The notes beneath the pieces were generated by a model. It was not told where the DNA came from and did not search any database. It saw nothing but the letters and a program-made list of their open reading frames with translations. Shown piece by piece: positions 1-10,998 of a stretch of 64,000 nucleotides of DNA. Position 1 is the stretch's first letter. Each line of letters begins with the position of its first letter. The position numbers were made by a program, and so were the translations under genes. Source of the stretch: Buttiauxella warmboldiae (lineage in GTDB: Bacteria; Pseudomonadota; Gammaproteobacteria; Enterobacterales; Enterobacteriaceae); NCBI RefSeq assembly GCF_003818135.1, contig NZ_RPOH01000001.1:1-64000 (forward strand), given 5' to 3'.

Positions 1-11
1 ATCAATGCGCC

Positions 12-46
12 ACAAAGAAGGAAAAACCACGCTTTTCCTTCTTTGT
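12..46. terminator. Bidirectional terminator downstream of slmA
   Basis: A perfect 14-bp stem (12-25 paired with 33-46) with a 7-nt loop has an A-rich 5' arm and a T-rich 3' arm, so it can act on both strands. It lies just past the slmA stop codon. In related genomes the gene that converges on slmA is pyrE, so it probably ends both transcripts. pyrE itself is outside the window. Nothing else is visible in bases 1-69. Confidence 0.75.
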
Positions 47-69
47 CAGCAATCCCAGACCCTTTTCGA

Positions 70-666
70 TTAACGCAGCTGGGAGGCAACCAGCGGCCAG
101 CGGGTGTCAAAATCGCCGGTAGGTAGATAGCGGAACTCACTGCGCACAAAGCGCGATAACGTCCCCTCACAGAAGGCCAGAAGCTGGCTTGCCAGTAATG
201 ACTCATCGGTACTGAACCCTTCGCCTTCACGCATCTTCTTTTCGCGCATAACCTGTCGCAACTGCACTTCGATACGTTCAAAGAGCTGATTGATGCGATC
301 CTGCAGGCGATCTTGTTCAAACATCAACGCGTGACCGGTGAGAATGCGGGTGAGGCCTGGATTGCGCTCACCAAAACCCAGAATCAACAGAACAATCAGG
401 CGTAAACGGGCGTGTGTATCTTTCTCATCTTTCAAAATGAGATTGATGCGGGTAATCAGGCTGTCTTCAATAAATTCGATAAGGCTGTCGAACATTTTCG
501 TTTTGCTGGGAAAGTGTCGATACAGCGCAGCTTCGGAAACGCCAACCGTCGCCGCGAGCTTGGCGGTGGTGATGCGTTGGCTTCCATCACTGGATTCAAG
601 CATTTGGGCCAGAGACTGAAGTATTTCCTCGCGACGATTCCGTTTCGCGGTTTGTTTTTCTGCCAT
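70..666 (-). CDS. slmA: Nucleoid occlusion factor SlmA
   Basis: SlmA is a TetR-family DNA-binding protein. It binds specific chromosomal sites and blocks FtsZ ring assembly over the nucleoid. The 198-residue product has the usual length. It opens with a basic segment (RRE near residue 11), followed by a TetR helix-turn-helix at about residues 30-60 containing [13 protein letters not shown], which is the family signature. The all-helical C-terminal part serves for dimerisation and FtsZ contact in this family. The gene follows dut on the same strand with about 120 bp between them, as in other enterics, and is closed by a strong hairpin at 12-46. Identity is secure from motif, length and context. 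Confidence 0.96.
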   Translation of the reverse strand: MAEKQTAKRNRREEILQSLAQMLESSDGSQRITTAKLAATVGVSEAALYRHFPSKTKMFDSLIEFIEDSLITRINLILKDEKDTHARLRLIVLLILGFGERNPGLTRILTGHALMFEQDRLQDRINQLFERIEVQLRQVMREKKMREGEGFSTDESLLASQLLAFCEGTLSRFVRSEFRYLPTGDFDTRWPLVASQLR

Positions 667-787
667 GTTCTAAAATACCCCTGAAATAAAGCACTTGTCA
701 GGCAAGTAGCCACGCAGCGCTCGCAAACTTAACGTTTGCGGTTTGTTCACATTTTTTACGCTGCGGGGTTACGTCTAAGAAATGAAG

Positions 788-1243
788 TTACTGGCGCCCT
801 GAATGACCGAAGCCACCTTCGCCACGGTCGCTTGAATCGAAATCTTCCACCAGATTGAATTCGGCCTGCACCACGGGGACAAATACCATTTGGGCAATGC
901 GTTCGCCGGGTTCGATAGTGAAGCAATCTTGTCCGCGGTTCCACACGGAAACCATTAACTGACCCTGGTAATCGGAGTCTATCAGACCAACGAGGTTACC
1001 TAACACTACGCCATGCTTATGGCCAAGTCCTGAACGAGGCAGAATAACCGCTGCCAGAGAGGGATCGGCGATATGTATAGCCAGTCCGGTTGGTATCAGC
1101 TTGGTGACACCAGGTGCAAGCTCTATGGCCTCATCCAGACAGGCACGCAGGTCAAGACCCGCCGAGCCGGAAGTTGCATAAGTCGGCAGCGGGAACTGTT
1201 GGCCAACGCGGGGGTCCAGAATCTTAACGTCGATTTTTTTCAT
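788..1243 (-). CDS. dut: Deoxyuridine 5'-triphosphate nucleotidohydrolase (dUTPase)
   Basis: Dut hydrolyses dUTP to dUMP and pyrophosphate. This keeps uracil out of DNA and supplies dUMP for thymidylate synthesis. The protein is 151 residues, the family norm for the homotrimeric enzyme. Its conserved motifs are in order: GSAGLDLRA (motif 1), [11 protein letters not shown] (motif 2), [11 protein letters not shown] (motif 3, with the catalytic Asp), RIAQMVF (motif 4), and the C-terminal glycine-rich [12 protein letters not shown] (motif 5). Two adjacent ATG codons (1246 and 1243) are possible starts. The inner one gives the usual MKKIDV N-terminus. The start lies inside the 3' end of coaBC, so the two genes overlap by about 20 bp and are probably translationally coupled. 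Confidence 0.97.
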   Translation of the reverse strand: MKKIDVKILDPRVGQQFPLPTYATSGSAGLDLRACLDEAIELAPGVTKLIPTGLAIHIADPSLAAVILPRSGLGHKHGVVLGNLVGLIDSDYQGQLMVSVWNRGQDCFTIEPGERIAQMVFVPVVQAEFNLVEDFDSSDRGEGGFGHSGRQ

Positions 1244-2438
1244 CATAACGGGTCACTATCTCATTCAGTAAAAGATGGCCAAGGAGTTCTTTACGCTCAA
1301 GCGGTAAGACTTTATCTCCTTCCTGCCAGAAAAGGTGCAGTGCATTGTTGTCGCTGTTAAACCCCTGGCCCGTTTGTGAGACATCGTTCGCACAAATCAG
1401 ATCGAGATTTTTACTGATACGTTTTTTACGGGCGTATTCTTCCACATTATTTGTTTCGGCGGCAAACCCAACAACGTAAGGACGATGAGTTAACCGCGCG
1501 GCGACCCCGGCGACAATATCGGGGTTTTTTATCATTTTTATAGTGATTTCATCGCCTTGTTTTTTGATTTTTTCCTCAGCTACCGTAGCGGCTCGATAGT
1601 CTGCCACCGCCGCGCAGCCAATGAAAATGTGCTGCTGCTGGACATGTTGCTGAACCGCCGCCTCCATTTCCAGAGCCGTAGTGACATCAATACGTTTAAC
1701 CCCCGCAGGAGCTGGCAACGAAACAGGGCCAGAAATTAACGTTACGTTTGCCCCGCGTGCCGCCGCCGCCGCCGCAATCGCATAACCCATTTTCCCCGAG
1801 CTATCGTTAGTGATGTAACGAACCGGATCCAAGCGTTCGCGCGTAGGGCCTGCGGTAATCATGACATTAAGATGTTGCAGATCTTTAATGACAGTAAAAT
1901 GTTGCGCGGTCCTCTCCACAATCGTCAGGGGATCAAGCATACGGCCAGGGCCAACATCACCACAGGCCTGACTGCCGCTGTCCGGACCCCAGATCAATAA
2001 GCCGCGTGCGCCGAGAACGTCAAGATTATGTTGGGTTGCCGTTGCCCGATACATCTGCTGGTTCATGGCAGGTACGACAGCAACCGGGGACGGCGTGGCC
2101 AGACAAATGGTGCTTACCAGGTCGTTCGCCATCCCGGTGGTAATACGGGCGATTAAATCGGCGGTAGCAGGAGCCAGGATAACTAAATCGGCCCATTTCC
2201 CTAATTCGATATGCCCCATCGCCGCTTCTGCTGCGGGATCTAACAAGCTGTCTGACACTGGGTAACCTGACACGGCTTGTAAACTCAGCGGCGTAATAAA
2301 GGCTTTGGCGGCCTCCGTCATGGCTACCCGAACCTCAGCCCCGCGTTCTCGCAGACGGCGCACCAGTTCTGGTGTTTTATAGGCAGCGATACCGCCGCTC
2401 ACGCCCAGAACAATTTTTTTGCCAGCAAGCCCCATCAT
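1224..2438 (-). CDS. coaBC: Bifunctional phosphopantothenoylcysteine decarboxylase / phosphopantothenate-cysteine ligase
   Basis: CoaBC carries out two consecutive steps of coenzyme A synthesis. The ligase (CoaB) half joins cysteine to 4'-phosphopantothenate using CTP, and the flavin-dependent decarboxylase (CoaC) half yields 4'-phosphopantetheine. The 404-residue protein has the CoaC domain first (about 1-190). That domain contains [10 protein letters not shown] for FMN binding, [11 protein letters not shown] with the catalytic His, PAMNQQM, and [11 protein letters not shown] with the catalytic Cys near residue 158. The CoaB domain follows with [18 protein letters not shown] and KNPDIV. Two ATGs in tandem (2438, 2435) are possible starts behind a GGTGGA-like site. 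It overlaps dut, its downstream partner. coaD, a later gene of the same pathway, lies at 4796. Confidence 0.97.
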   Translation of the reverse strand: MMGLAGKKIVLGVSGGIAAYKTPELVRRLRERGAEVRVAMTEAAKAFITPLSLQAVSGYPVSDSLLDPAAEAAMGHIELGKWADLVILAPATADLIARITTGMANDLVSTICLATPSPVAVVPAMNQQMYRATATQHNLDVLGARGLLIWGPDSGSQACGDVGPGRMLDPLTIVERTAQHFTVIKDLQHLNVMITAGPTRERLDPVRYITNDSSGKMGYAIAAAAAARGANVTLISGPVSLPAPAGVKRIDVTTALEMEAAVQQHVQQQHIFIGCAAVADYRAATVAEEKIKKQGDEITIKMIKNPDIVAGVAARLTHRPYVVGFAAETNNVEEYARKKRISKNLDLICANDVSQTGQGFNSDNNALHLFWQEGDKVLPLERKELLGHLLLNEIVTRYDEKNRR

Positions 2439-2599
2439 GATTTTCCACCAGAAGTCACAGTTATCTGGCTATTTTACCACACTCATTCGTGATCGACTTT
2501 TTGTCGTTTGCGAGGCCTGCCGCAGGCTCAATATCTGCCTGTCGTTTGCGCTTGCCGGGTTGTGCACAATGAATGATGACGAAGCGCAAGGAGGTTCTG

Positions 2600-3277
2600 A
2601 TGAAGAAGAGGATTGAGTTCAATCGAGCGAGTATGCCGCGCGAAAAGCTGCTGAAATTTGGCGCCAGCTCATTATCGGATGTGGAATTACTGGCGATTTT
2701 TTTACGTACCGGTGGCCAGAATATGAATGTATTAGTGTTTGCACAAAGCCTGCTGCAACAGTTTGGTTCATTAAGCCGGCTGCTGTCGGCTGACTACTCG
2801 CAGTTTAAAAATGTGAAGGGGATTGGCGACGCAAAATACTCGCAGTTGAACGCTATTGCTGAGCTGGCAAGGCGTTACTACTATTCGCGTGGCGTTGAAG
2901 AGCTGGCTCTCATGGGGCCTGATGCCGTCAGGGAATTTATTCACAGCCAGCTGACGACCGTAGAACGCGAGATCTTTATGGTGATTTTTCTCGATAACCA
3001 GCACCGGGTGATTAAACATTGCCCGATGTTTTCGGGAACATTGAACCATGTAGAGGTGCATCCAAGAGAAATTGTGCGTGAAGCGATGAAATCCAATGCA
3101 GCGGCGTTAATACTCGCGCATAATCACCCGTCTGGTCGAGCCGAACCGAGCAAAGCCGATCGCGTGATTACCGAGCGCATCGTAAAAGCTTGCCTGTTTA
3201 TGGATATCCGCGTGCTCGATCACCTTGTTATTGGCCGTGGAGAGTACGTTTCTTTTGCCGAACGTGGGTGGATTTAG
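2600..3277 (+). CDS. radC: RadC family JAB1/MPN protein
   Basis: This is a RadC (YicR) family protein of 225 residues. An N-terminal helix-hairpin-helix-like part (about 1-95, with [12 protein letters not shown]) precedes a JAMM/MPN metallo-domain. The metal motif [14 protein letters not shown] is intact, consistent with zinc binding. The protein ends in the family signature VSFAERGWI. The cellular role is unresolved: the original DNA repair assignment is doubtful, and replication-fork or mobile-element roles have been suggested for relatives. The start is set at 2600 because an AGGAGG ribosome-binding site lies six bases before it. An in-frame ATG at 2573 lacks such a site. The gene is divergent from coaBC and upstream of rpmB, the standard enteric order. 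Confidence 0.93.
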   Translation: MKKRIEFNRASMPREKLLKFGASSLSDVELLAIFLRTGGQNMNVLVFAQSLLQQFGSLSRLLSADYSQFKNVKGIGDAKYSQLNAIAELARRYYYSRGVEELALMGPDAVREFIHSQLTTVEREIFMVIFLDNQHRVIKHCPMFSGTLNHVEVHPREIVREAMKSNAAALILAHNHPSGRAEPSKADRVITERIVKACLFMDIRVLDHLVIGRGEYVSFAERGWI

Positions 3278-3319
3278 ACCGAATTGCGCGATCCTTAGGG
3301 ATCTTTGTCTGTTCGGGAC

Positions 3320-3348
3320 TTGAGCACATGCGTTATGCAGCGTATACT
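3320..3348 (+). promoter_or_regulatory. Sigma-70 promoter of rpmB-rpmG
   Basis: TTGAGC (3320-3325) and TATACT (3343-3348) are separated by exactly 17 bp. This is a close match to the vegetative consensus. It would start transcription near 3355 and leave a leader of about 140 nt before the rpmB start at 3494. Confidence 0.75.
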
Positions 3349-3387
3349 ACGCCACCTTTGAGAATCTCGGGTTTTGGCATTATGCGC

Positions 3388-3436
3388 CTGGCACTGTGGT
3401 TCACATTGAACCGCCAGGGACCAGGCTTGCGGCCTG
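3388..3436 (+). promoter_or_regulatory. Structured leader of rpmB: two tandem hairpins
   Basis: The rpmB leader contains two potential stem-loops. The first pairs CTGGC (3388-3392) with GCCAG (3413-3417) and GGTTC (3398-3402) with GAACC (3408-3412), with a one-sided 5-nt bulge. The second pairs CAGGC (3422-3426) with GCCTG (3432-3436). No T-tract follows, so these are not simple terminators. A regulatory role is inferred only from position. Confidence 0.4.
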
Positions 3437-3472
3437 ACGAGGCGCCATAACCCTATACGAAGCTCGAGCTAA

Positions 3473-3730
<258 letters not shown>

Positions 3731-3740
3731 GAGGAATTAA

Positions 3741-3911
<171 letters not shown>

Positions 3912-3928
3912 TTTTAGTGACTTTGATG

Positions 3929-3957
3929 AAAAACCTCGCTTAGGCGGGGTTTTTTTG
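3929..3957 (+). terminator. Rho-independent terminator of rpmBG
   Basis: An 11-bp stem (AAAAACCTCGC paired with a GCGGGG-containing arm, one G-T pair) with a 4-nt loop is followed by a run of T residues. It lies 17 bp past rpmG and 26 bp before the mutM start. mutM therefore probably relies on read-through or its own weak promoter. Confidence 0.85.
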
Positions 3958-3982
3958 TTTTAGGCCGGGAGTGGGAGGAGAG

Positions 3983-4792
3983 ATGCCTGAGTTACCTGAA
4001 GTAGAAACCAGCCGTCGTGGTATTGAGCCGCATCTGGTCGGCGAAACTATCCTGCATGCTGTTGTGCGCAACGGCCGGTTGCGCTGGCCTGTCTCTGATG
4101 AAATCCATGCTCTGAGTGATAAACCCGTTTTAAGCGTGCAGCGCCGCGCTAAATATCTGCTGCTCGAACTTCCCGATGGCTGGATTATCATCCACCTCGG
4201 TATGTCCGGTAGCCTGCGCATTCTTCCTGAAGATTATCCGGCGGAAAAACACGACCACGTTGATTTGGTGATGAGCAACGGTAAAGTATTGCGTTACACC
4301 GATCCGCGTCGCTTTGGTGCCTGGCTGTGGGCAAAAGAGCTGGCAGGCAGCAATGTGCTGGCACATCTTGGTCCGGAGCCTTTGAGCGAGGCGTTTTCGG
4401 CTGATTATTTGCGTGAAAAATCCGCGAAAAAGAAAACCGCGATTAAGCCCTGGCTGATGGATAACAAGCTGGTGGTGGGCGTCGGTAATATTTATGCCAG
4501 CGAATCGCTATTTGCGGCCGGTATTCATCCCGATCGCTCCGCTCAGTCACTCTCGCAAACGGAGTGTGAATTGCTGGTTAAAACCATCAAAGCGGTTCTG
4601 CTACGATCCATTGAGCAAGGCGGCACAACGCTGAAGGACTTTCTGCAATCAGATGGTAAACCGGGGTATTTTGCTCAGGAGCTTCAGGTTTATGGACGGG
4701 CAGGCGAGCCTTGCCGGGTTTGTGGTGCGCCAGTTGTTATCAGCAAGCATGGGCAACGCAGCACGTTTTACTGCCGCCATTGCCAGCATTGA
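3983..4792 (+). CDS. mutM: Formamidopyrimidine-DNA glycosylase (Fpg/MutM)
   Basis: MutM removes 8-oxoguanine and formamidopyrimidines from DNA and nicks the abasic site by beta,delta-elimination. The start at 3983 is fixed by chemistry: after Met removal the mature protein must begin PELPEVE, because the N-terminal proline is the Schiff-base nucleophile and the next Glu is catalytic. A GGAGGAG ribosome-binding site is directly upstream. The 269-residue protein also has the conserved Lys in RRAKYLLLE (about residue 57), the H2TH segment with [10 protein letters not shown], and a C-terminal CxxC...CxxC zinc finger (CRVCG and CRHCQH) that contacts DNA. The gene converges on coaD with only 3 bp between the stops. 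Confidence 0.98.
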   Translation: MPELPEVETSRRGIEPHLVGETILHAVVRNGRLRWPVSDEIHALSDKPVLSVQRRAKYLLLELPDGWIIIHLGMSGSLRILPEDYPAEKHDHVDLVMSNGKVLRYTDPRRFGAWLWAKELAGSNVLAHLGPEPLSEAFSADYLREKSAKKKTAIKPWLMDNKLVVGVGNIYASESLFAAGIHPDRSAQSLSQTECELLVKTIKAVLLRSIEQGGTTLKDFLQSDGKPGYFAQELQVYGRAGEPCRVCGAPVVISKHGQRSTFYCRHCQH

Positions 4793-4795
4793 GTT

Positions 4796-6062
<1,267 letters not shown>

Positions 6063-6063
<1 letters not shown>

Positions 6064-7358
6064 TAATGACTCCGCTGCGGAAGGTACGGTTGCAGTAATT
6101 GTAGCAAGCGTTGTAGTGCGCCCTGATTCTGATGCAGCACTTCTACGGCATGACGGCCATAGTACAGGCGATAATCTTCATCGGTTAGCAGGGTTGTTAT
6201 CTCGTTAACCAGCGAGCCGGCATCCGTAACGGTAATCAGCCCATCTGCATTCTGTAATCTGGCGCATATGTCTTTGAAGTTGAAGGTGTGTGGCCCCATT
6301 AAAACGGGAATAGCGTGCGCGGAAGGCTCCAGTGGATTATGGCCCCCACGTTCCACCAGGCTGCCGCCCACAAAGGCGAGGTCGGCAATGCCGTATAACA
6401 TCATCAGCTCGCCCATAGTATCGCCAATTACGACCTGGGTACTGCTGGAGGGCTTTTCGCCACTGCTGCGCATGATGTAACTGAAACCACCTTTCCGAGC
6501 CATATCCCGTGCGTCTTTAAAGCGCTCAGGATGGCGTGGGACCAGAATTAACAGTAAATCAGGGAATGTGGCCAGCAGCTGGCGGTGAGCATCCAGAATA
6601 ATGCTCTCTTCGCCGTCGTGAGTGCTGGTGGCAATCCACACTTTGCGATGCGGCGCCCACTGACGGCGCAGTGTTATTGCACGGGCAGCGAGTTCTGGAG
6701 TCACGGAGATATCAAATTTCAGGCTGCCGGTAACCGTCAATTGCGAGCGTTTCAGACCCAGTTCGATGAAACGGCTGCCGTCTTCTTCATTTTGTGCAGC
6801 AATCAGCGTGATTTTACTCAGCAAGCGCTGGGTAAAACGACCCAGCTTCTTATAGCCTTTTGCCGAGCGGGCTGAAAGGCGAGCGTTAGCAATCACCAAC
6901 GGGATTTTACGTTGATATAACTCGTTGATCATATTGGGCCACAATTCGGTTTCCATCACGATAACCAGTTTAGGGCGCACGGTATTAAAGAAGCGTTTCA
7001 TGGCGCAAGGGAGATCGTAGGGCAAATAGACGTGATGCACGTTTTGCCCAAAAGCCGATTCAGCGCGTTCCGATCCTGTTGGCGTCATGGTGGTGACGGT
7101 AATCGGAATGGTTGGGTAGCGATGGCGCAGGGCGCGAACTAACGGAATGGCCGCCAGCGTCTCGCCTACGGAAACTGAATGCAGAAGAATACCTCCGGGC
7201 TCCACTTTTCCACGGCAATAGCCGTAGCGTTCCGCCCAGCGTTTACGGTACGCAGGAGCTTTGCGGCTACGGAGTAACAGTCGCAGCCATACAAACGGCT
7301 GAATAAGGTAGAACAGAGCGGTATACAACGATTCCAAGCGAATTTTCCGTATTTTCAT
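6063..7358 (-). CDS. waaA: 3-deoxy-D-manno-octulosonic acid transferase
   Basis: WaaA (KdtA) is the GT30 enzyme that attaches Kdo residues to lipid IVA at the inner face of the inner membrane. It is the first committed step of LPS core assembly and essential in most enterics. The sequence has an N-terminal membrane anchor ([19 protein letters not shown]), then [11 protein letters not shown] with the catalytic Glu, METELWPN, and the C-terminal nucleotide-binding part with [15 protein letters not shown]. The start is uncertain: the ATG at 7358 gives 431 residues, a TTG seven codons later would match the usual length of about 425, and an ATG at 7382 lacks a ribosome-binding site. It is followed directly by waaE. 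Confidence 0.95.
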
Positions 7359-7425
7359 TAGCGGCGGGCAAATTCTAAGCATTCAGGAGGCGTAAAGCTA
7401 TTGTTTTGGTGATATTCAGGAAATC

Positions 7426-8538
7426 TCAGTTGCCCATCATTTTGTTGAATGATGGCATTGTGGCAATGCAGCATTCAATGGCGACAAAAACATCATTTAT
7501 TGGGATTGTTACAATGCCTTTTTCTTCATCTTTTGCTTTGATAATAAAGTGTTTTTCTTGATCCTGCAGAGGGTTTACACCGTCTACGTGCATTTGAGTT
7601 GCTAATAAACCAATAACTGGAGTTCTGGTAGCTATTGCCACATGATAAGGCCCTGTATCTCCGACAACCAGGCAGGCAAATGAAGCAACGTTTTCAACTA
7701 ATTGCTTAAGATTAGTTTTCCCTGCTAAATTTGTAACCTGATGAAAATCCCCTTCCAGCCCATCAATGATTTTTTTATTTAGATCTTGTTCTCCTGGCCC
7801 ACCGATTAAGCGAATCTCAATAGCAGGGTATTTTGCCATGATGTGCTGGATTAACTGCGTGAAATTTTGAGCAGGCCAACAGCGTTCTTGAGATGAAGCG
7901 CCTGCATGAATACCGATAATACACTGCTGCGTTTTCTCTACCGTAAACGGGATAGGAATAAACATCTCAAGGGAGGGTGTTTTTATTCCCACCGACTCAA
8001 GAAGCTCTGTTTTTTGGCGAATCAAATGTAGATTTCCTTTAATTCGATTGTCGTAATGTGCAGAAAGAAAGTTGTCCAAATAAAAACGATCACGTCCAAG
8101 ATAATCATTATAGTAAACATCTTTTAGGATTATTGGTGAACGTGCCATTGATGCGGTAACAATATCGTATGGTGAACGTGAATGTAGGAGAAAGGTTGCA
8201 TCAATACAGTGTTTACGAAGTATTTTGACAAGGCTCACAACACCATTCGCTTTACCATTCCAGTATAAAACCTCATTGAATATCTCACTATCTTCCGCCA
8301 GCAATTTATTACGTTGATTCATAACCAGAATAATTTTTGCTTCAGGCCAACGCATTTTGATTGCTCGTATGGCTGGAGTATTGATTAAAAAATCACCAAG
8401 TGCGGTGGTGGAAAATATCGCGATATTTTTTAAATTATCACTATCAGCAAATTGAGTGATTTTTTGGACACGATAGCCAGTCAGCTTCCACAAATGAAGA
8501 AAAATACCTGCAATGACTTGTTTTGTTAGTTTACTCAT
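7426..8538 (-). CDS. Heptosyltransferase-like glycosyltransferase (GT9), acceptor unassigned
   Basis: This is a 370-residue GT9 family protein, the family of WaaC, WaaF and WaaQ. The N-terminal half contains IAIFSTTALGDFLINTPAIRAIK, with the Asp that is catalytic in this family, shown here in two pieces: IAIFSTTALGDF then LINTPAIRAIK. The C-terminal half carries GIHAGASSQERCWP and VVGDTGPYHVAIA for ADP-heptose binding. Since waaC, waaF and waaQ are all present elsewhere in the locus, this is a fourth heptosyltransferase-type enzyme. A role in adding an outer-core heptose, as known for Klebsiella cores, is an inference. The gene is visibly richer in A+T than waaA. It is separated from wabH by 223 bp. 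The start at 8538 has GGA six bases upstream. Confidence 0.8.
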   Translation of the reverse strand: MSKLTKQVIAGIFLHLWKLTGYRVQKITQFADSDNLKNIAIFSTTALGDFLINTPAIRAIKMRWPEAKIILVMNQRNKLLAEDSEIFNEVLYWNGKANGVVSLVKILRKHCIDATFLLHSRSPYDIVTASMARSPIILKDVYYNDYLGRDRFYLDNFLSAHYDNRIKGNLHLIRQKTELLESVGIKTPSLEMFIPIPFTVEKTQQCIIGIHAGASSQERCWPAQNFTQLIQHIMAKYPAIEIRLIGGPGEQDLNKKIIDGLEGDFHQVTNLAGKTNLKQLVENVASFACLVVGDTGPYHVAIATRTPVIGLLATQMHVDGVNPLQDQEKHFIIKAKDEEKGIVTIPINDVFVAIECCIATMPSFNKMMGN

Positions 8539-8572
8539 ACTGATCCGCAATTAGTTAGTCGTAATGCAATGA

Positions 8573-8600
8573 ATGATAGCCTAAGGGTAATAAATACCAA
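8573..8600 (-). promoter_or_regulatory. Possible promoter of the GT9-waaA-waaE-coaD unit
   Basis: On the minus strand TTGGTA (8600-8595) and TATCAT (8578-8573) are 16 bp apart, 35-60 bp before the GT9 gene. The 223-bp interval between wabH and this gene has no other coding signal, which supports a separate transcription unit. The match is moderate. Confidence 0.35.
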
Positions 8601-8761
8601 GTCTACGTGTAACCTGGTCTATCAGGCAACGTAGCAGAGGAGCCTGTGTATTACGCCATATCAAAGAACAGAGATCACAGTCGAAAAAATGGATCTCGCA
8701 GTTATACATTGTAGTGACAACCCTTAATGGGAGGTATTTTCATACAGTATATGTAAGTCAA

Positions 8762-9868
8762 TCAATTTATTGGATTATTTTTATATAATTGGCGATATTG
8801 CGCACAGATTTCTTGTACGCTGAAGCGCTGGAGTGAGCCTTGCGTTATCTCTGGTGGGTTATCATAAATGCTTTGCATGGCCTGAGCCAGGGCATGACTA
8901 TTTAGGTTACACAGCCCCCGAGCCAGCGGGCCTGTCATAATTTCGGCCGGACCACCGGGGCAGCAAGTGCTGACAACAGGGGTACCTAGTAACAATGCTT
9001 CGACTAATACGTTGCCAAATCCTTCGCTATCTGAACTCACAACCAACAGACGAGCATTTTTTATCCAGGCCCAGGGGTTTGCCTGAAACCCTTTGAAAAT
9101 GACTCGGTCACCTATGTTTAGCTCTGCTGCAAGCGATCGAAGTCTGTTTTCTTGTTCAGGTTTACCTTGCCCTAGCAGCACAAGGGGTGCTTGAATATCA
9201 CTGTCTGCGTAGGCCTTAATAAGACGGTCGTGGCGTTTACTGGGATGAAAGCGCCCAACGTGAATAATATAATCTTGGCCCGCCATATCGCAGGGGGCTT
9301 GCGCGTTTTGAAGGATCGCGGAGAAATCAAAAGGATTATAAATGGTTCTTAGCTGGGCTGGTTGAACGGTAAATTCATTAACCAGATCTCGACCAACTGC
9401 ATCTGAAACAGTAACAATGTTTCGCTGTTGATAAATGCGTTTAATTTTTTGTTGTTTTAGCCAGCGGCTGAAACCTGTGCGATGCCCTAGATAAGACGAA
9501 GAAAAAACGCCATGCAGACAGAACCAAAGGTTACGGTGCTTCATTGTTTTACTTCGTGCCACAATACGATCTGTTTTGTGCAAATTTGATAATACTAAAT
9601 CGAATGGGGCACTTTTTTCTGCTTCATTTACCGCCCTATCAAGTTGCGCCGCGCGACGCGAAAGTTCAGTCAGTTTGCGCCAGGGAGCACGACACTGGTC
9701 TTTGATAACCTGATAATCCAACCCGTCAGGCAATGGGTAGTGGCAAACATCACGTAAGGAAAAGAGTGATACGCTATCGCCTTCGCGAATAAAATTCTCG
9801 GCAAGTGTTAACACTACCTTTTCCGCACCTCCACCGGGTAACCCATCAATAATAAAAAGGATTTTCAT
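8762..9868 (-). CDS. wabH: LPS core glycosyltransferase WabH-like (GT4)
   Basis: This 368-residue GT4 family GT-B enzyme has the N-terminal glycine-rich acceptor loop LPGGGAEKV, then the C-terminal nucleotide-sugar domain with HVGRFHPSKRHDRLIKA and the EX7E motif in EGFGNVLVEALLLGTPVV. In Klebsiella the gene directly after wabG is wabH, which transfers N-acetylglucosamine to the galacturonic acid added by WabG. The same order and 2-bp spacing after wabG here support that assignment. The deacetylase gene at 12184 fits the same pathway, because the GlcNAc is later converted to glucosamine. Substrate is inferred from context; GT4 family membership is certain. Confidence 0.8.
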   Translation of the reverse strand: MKILFIIDGLPGGGAEKVVLTLAENFIREGDSVSLFSLRDVCHYPLPDGLDYQVIKDQCRAPWRKLTELSRRAAQLDRAVNEAEKSAPFDLVLSNLHKTDRIVARSKTMKHRNLWFCLHGVFSSSYLGHRTGFSRWLKQQKIKRIYQQRNIVTVSDAVGRDLVNEFTVQPAQLRTIYNPFDFSAILQNAQAPCDMAGQDYIIHVGRFHPSKRHDRLIKAYADSDIQAPLVLLGQGKPEQENRLRSLAAELNIGDRVIFKGFQANPWAWIKNARLLVVSSDSEGFGNVLVEALLLGTPVVSTCCPGGPAEIMTGPLARGLCNLNSHALAQAMQSIYDNPPEITQGSLQRFSVQEICAQYRQLYKNNPIN

Positions 9869-9870
9869 TT

Positions 9871-10998
9871 TTACCCCATGATCTGTTGGTAAAGGGAAAT
9901 GAGCTGCGTCGAAAGGGTTGCTGATGTAAAGGGCATAATGCGTTCTCGGGCATGCAGTCCTTCAGAAGAGCCCAGTGCTCTTGCGGGCAGAGCCATTATT
10001 GCCTGTTGTAGCGCAGAGATATCAAGAGAGTCACAGACATATCCGTTTTGGCCATTAGTGATGAACTCTGCACCACCGCAGCGTGTAGAAGTAATGACGG
10101 GAAGGCCACAGGCCATTGCTTCAAGAATAACATTTGGGAAGGGATCGTAGATCGTTGGCAATAATAACCCATCGGCCATTTGATAGAAAGGCAGCGTTTC
10201 CTGCTGCATACCGAAGAAATGGATACGATCTTCGCAGTATAACGTTCGAGCCAGGGCCTGATAGCTCTTCTGATCTTTATCTTTTCCTACAACGATGAGA
10301 TGCCGGTTCGTTGGTGCTATTGCCTTGATAGCAGCAGCCAGTCCTTTGCGTTCAAACCCCGATCCGACAAACACAAAACAGCTTGCCTCTGGTGGTATCT
10401 GCCACTTTTGTCGTAGAGTGAACAATTGTGCGGCTGTTGGTGGGAAAAATCGTTGGTTATCCACCGCATTATATATCACCGTGATTTTTTTTGTGGGTAC
10501 GCCGAAAGTTTCGATTATCTCCTTTTTTACCATTTCGGCATTACAAATCACGGCCTTAAGCTCTGGTGAGTTGTACATCTCCTTTTCGGCGTTCATGACG
10601 TAGCGATGGTAGCGATCGCTCGACAGCATCTTTCCTTTCCAGCTCGGTAGAATACGGCGGCGCTGTTCGAGCCAACAGCTGTGAACACCGTCTCCCGCGC
10701 GATATATGTCGCAACCAGCAATGCGTTCGTGGCTTTGGACCAAATCGAATTTCTGTTCTTGCCAAAGCATTCTTGCTGCCCGCGCAAAACCGTGCTCGCG
10801 GCTAATTCTTCCCCATTTTAGAGGGTCGCAAATATGAATATTCCATTCAGGTTTAACTGGGCCTTGCCATTGGCGAGTAATAACATTGAGTTCGAGGTCA
10901 TGTGCGTCCAGTGCCTCTAATGCTCGAGACACGAAGCGCTCAGCCCCTCCATCGGGACGGTATTTTTGTCTTACCAGTGCTAAGCGGTATTTTTTCAT
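9871..10998 (-). CDS. wabG: LPS core galacturonosyltransferase WabG-like (GT4)
   Basis: This 375-residue GT4 enzyme has a distinctive N-terminus, KYRLALVRQKYRPDGGAERF, which I recognise as the WabG type. Klebsiella WabG adds galacturonic acid to heptose II and is needed for outer core attachment. Further motifs are FVGSGFERKGLAAAIKAI and, near the C-terminus, DPFPNVILEAMACGLPVI with the EX7E pair. The start overlaps the waaQ stop (ATGA), and wabH follows after 2 bp, so the three are one translationally coupled unit. Distantly similar E. coli WaaG is the alternative name a search might return, but the N-terminus and context favour WabG. Confidence 0.85.
   Translation of the reverse strand: MKKYRLALVRQKYRPDGGAERFVSRALEALDAHDLELNVITRQWQGPVKPEWNIHICDPLKWGRISREHGFARAARMLWQEQKFDLVQSHERIAGCDIYRAGDGVHSCWLEQRRRILPSWKGKMLSSDRYHRYVMNAEKEMYNSPELKAVICNAEMVKKEIIETFGVPTKKITVIYNAVDNQRFFPPTAAQLFTLRQKWQIPPEASCFVFVGSGFERKGLAAAIKAIAPTNRHLIVVGKDKDQKSYQALARTLYCEDRIHFFGMQQETLPFYQMADGLLLPTIYDPFPNVILEAMACGLPVITSTRCGGAEFITNGQNGYVCDSLDISALQQAIMALPARALGSSEGLHARERIMPFTSATLSTQLISLYQQIMG

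Noticed and set aside
8738-8756. LexA-like sequence (ATACAGTATATG) near the wabH end
   Set aside because: Only one half site is acceptable; the CTG-N10-CAG spacing is not met.
9871-10998. Assignment of this GT4 gene as waaG
   Set aside because: It is distantly related to WaaG, but the N-terminus, the following wabH-like gene and the presence of waaE fit WabG better.
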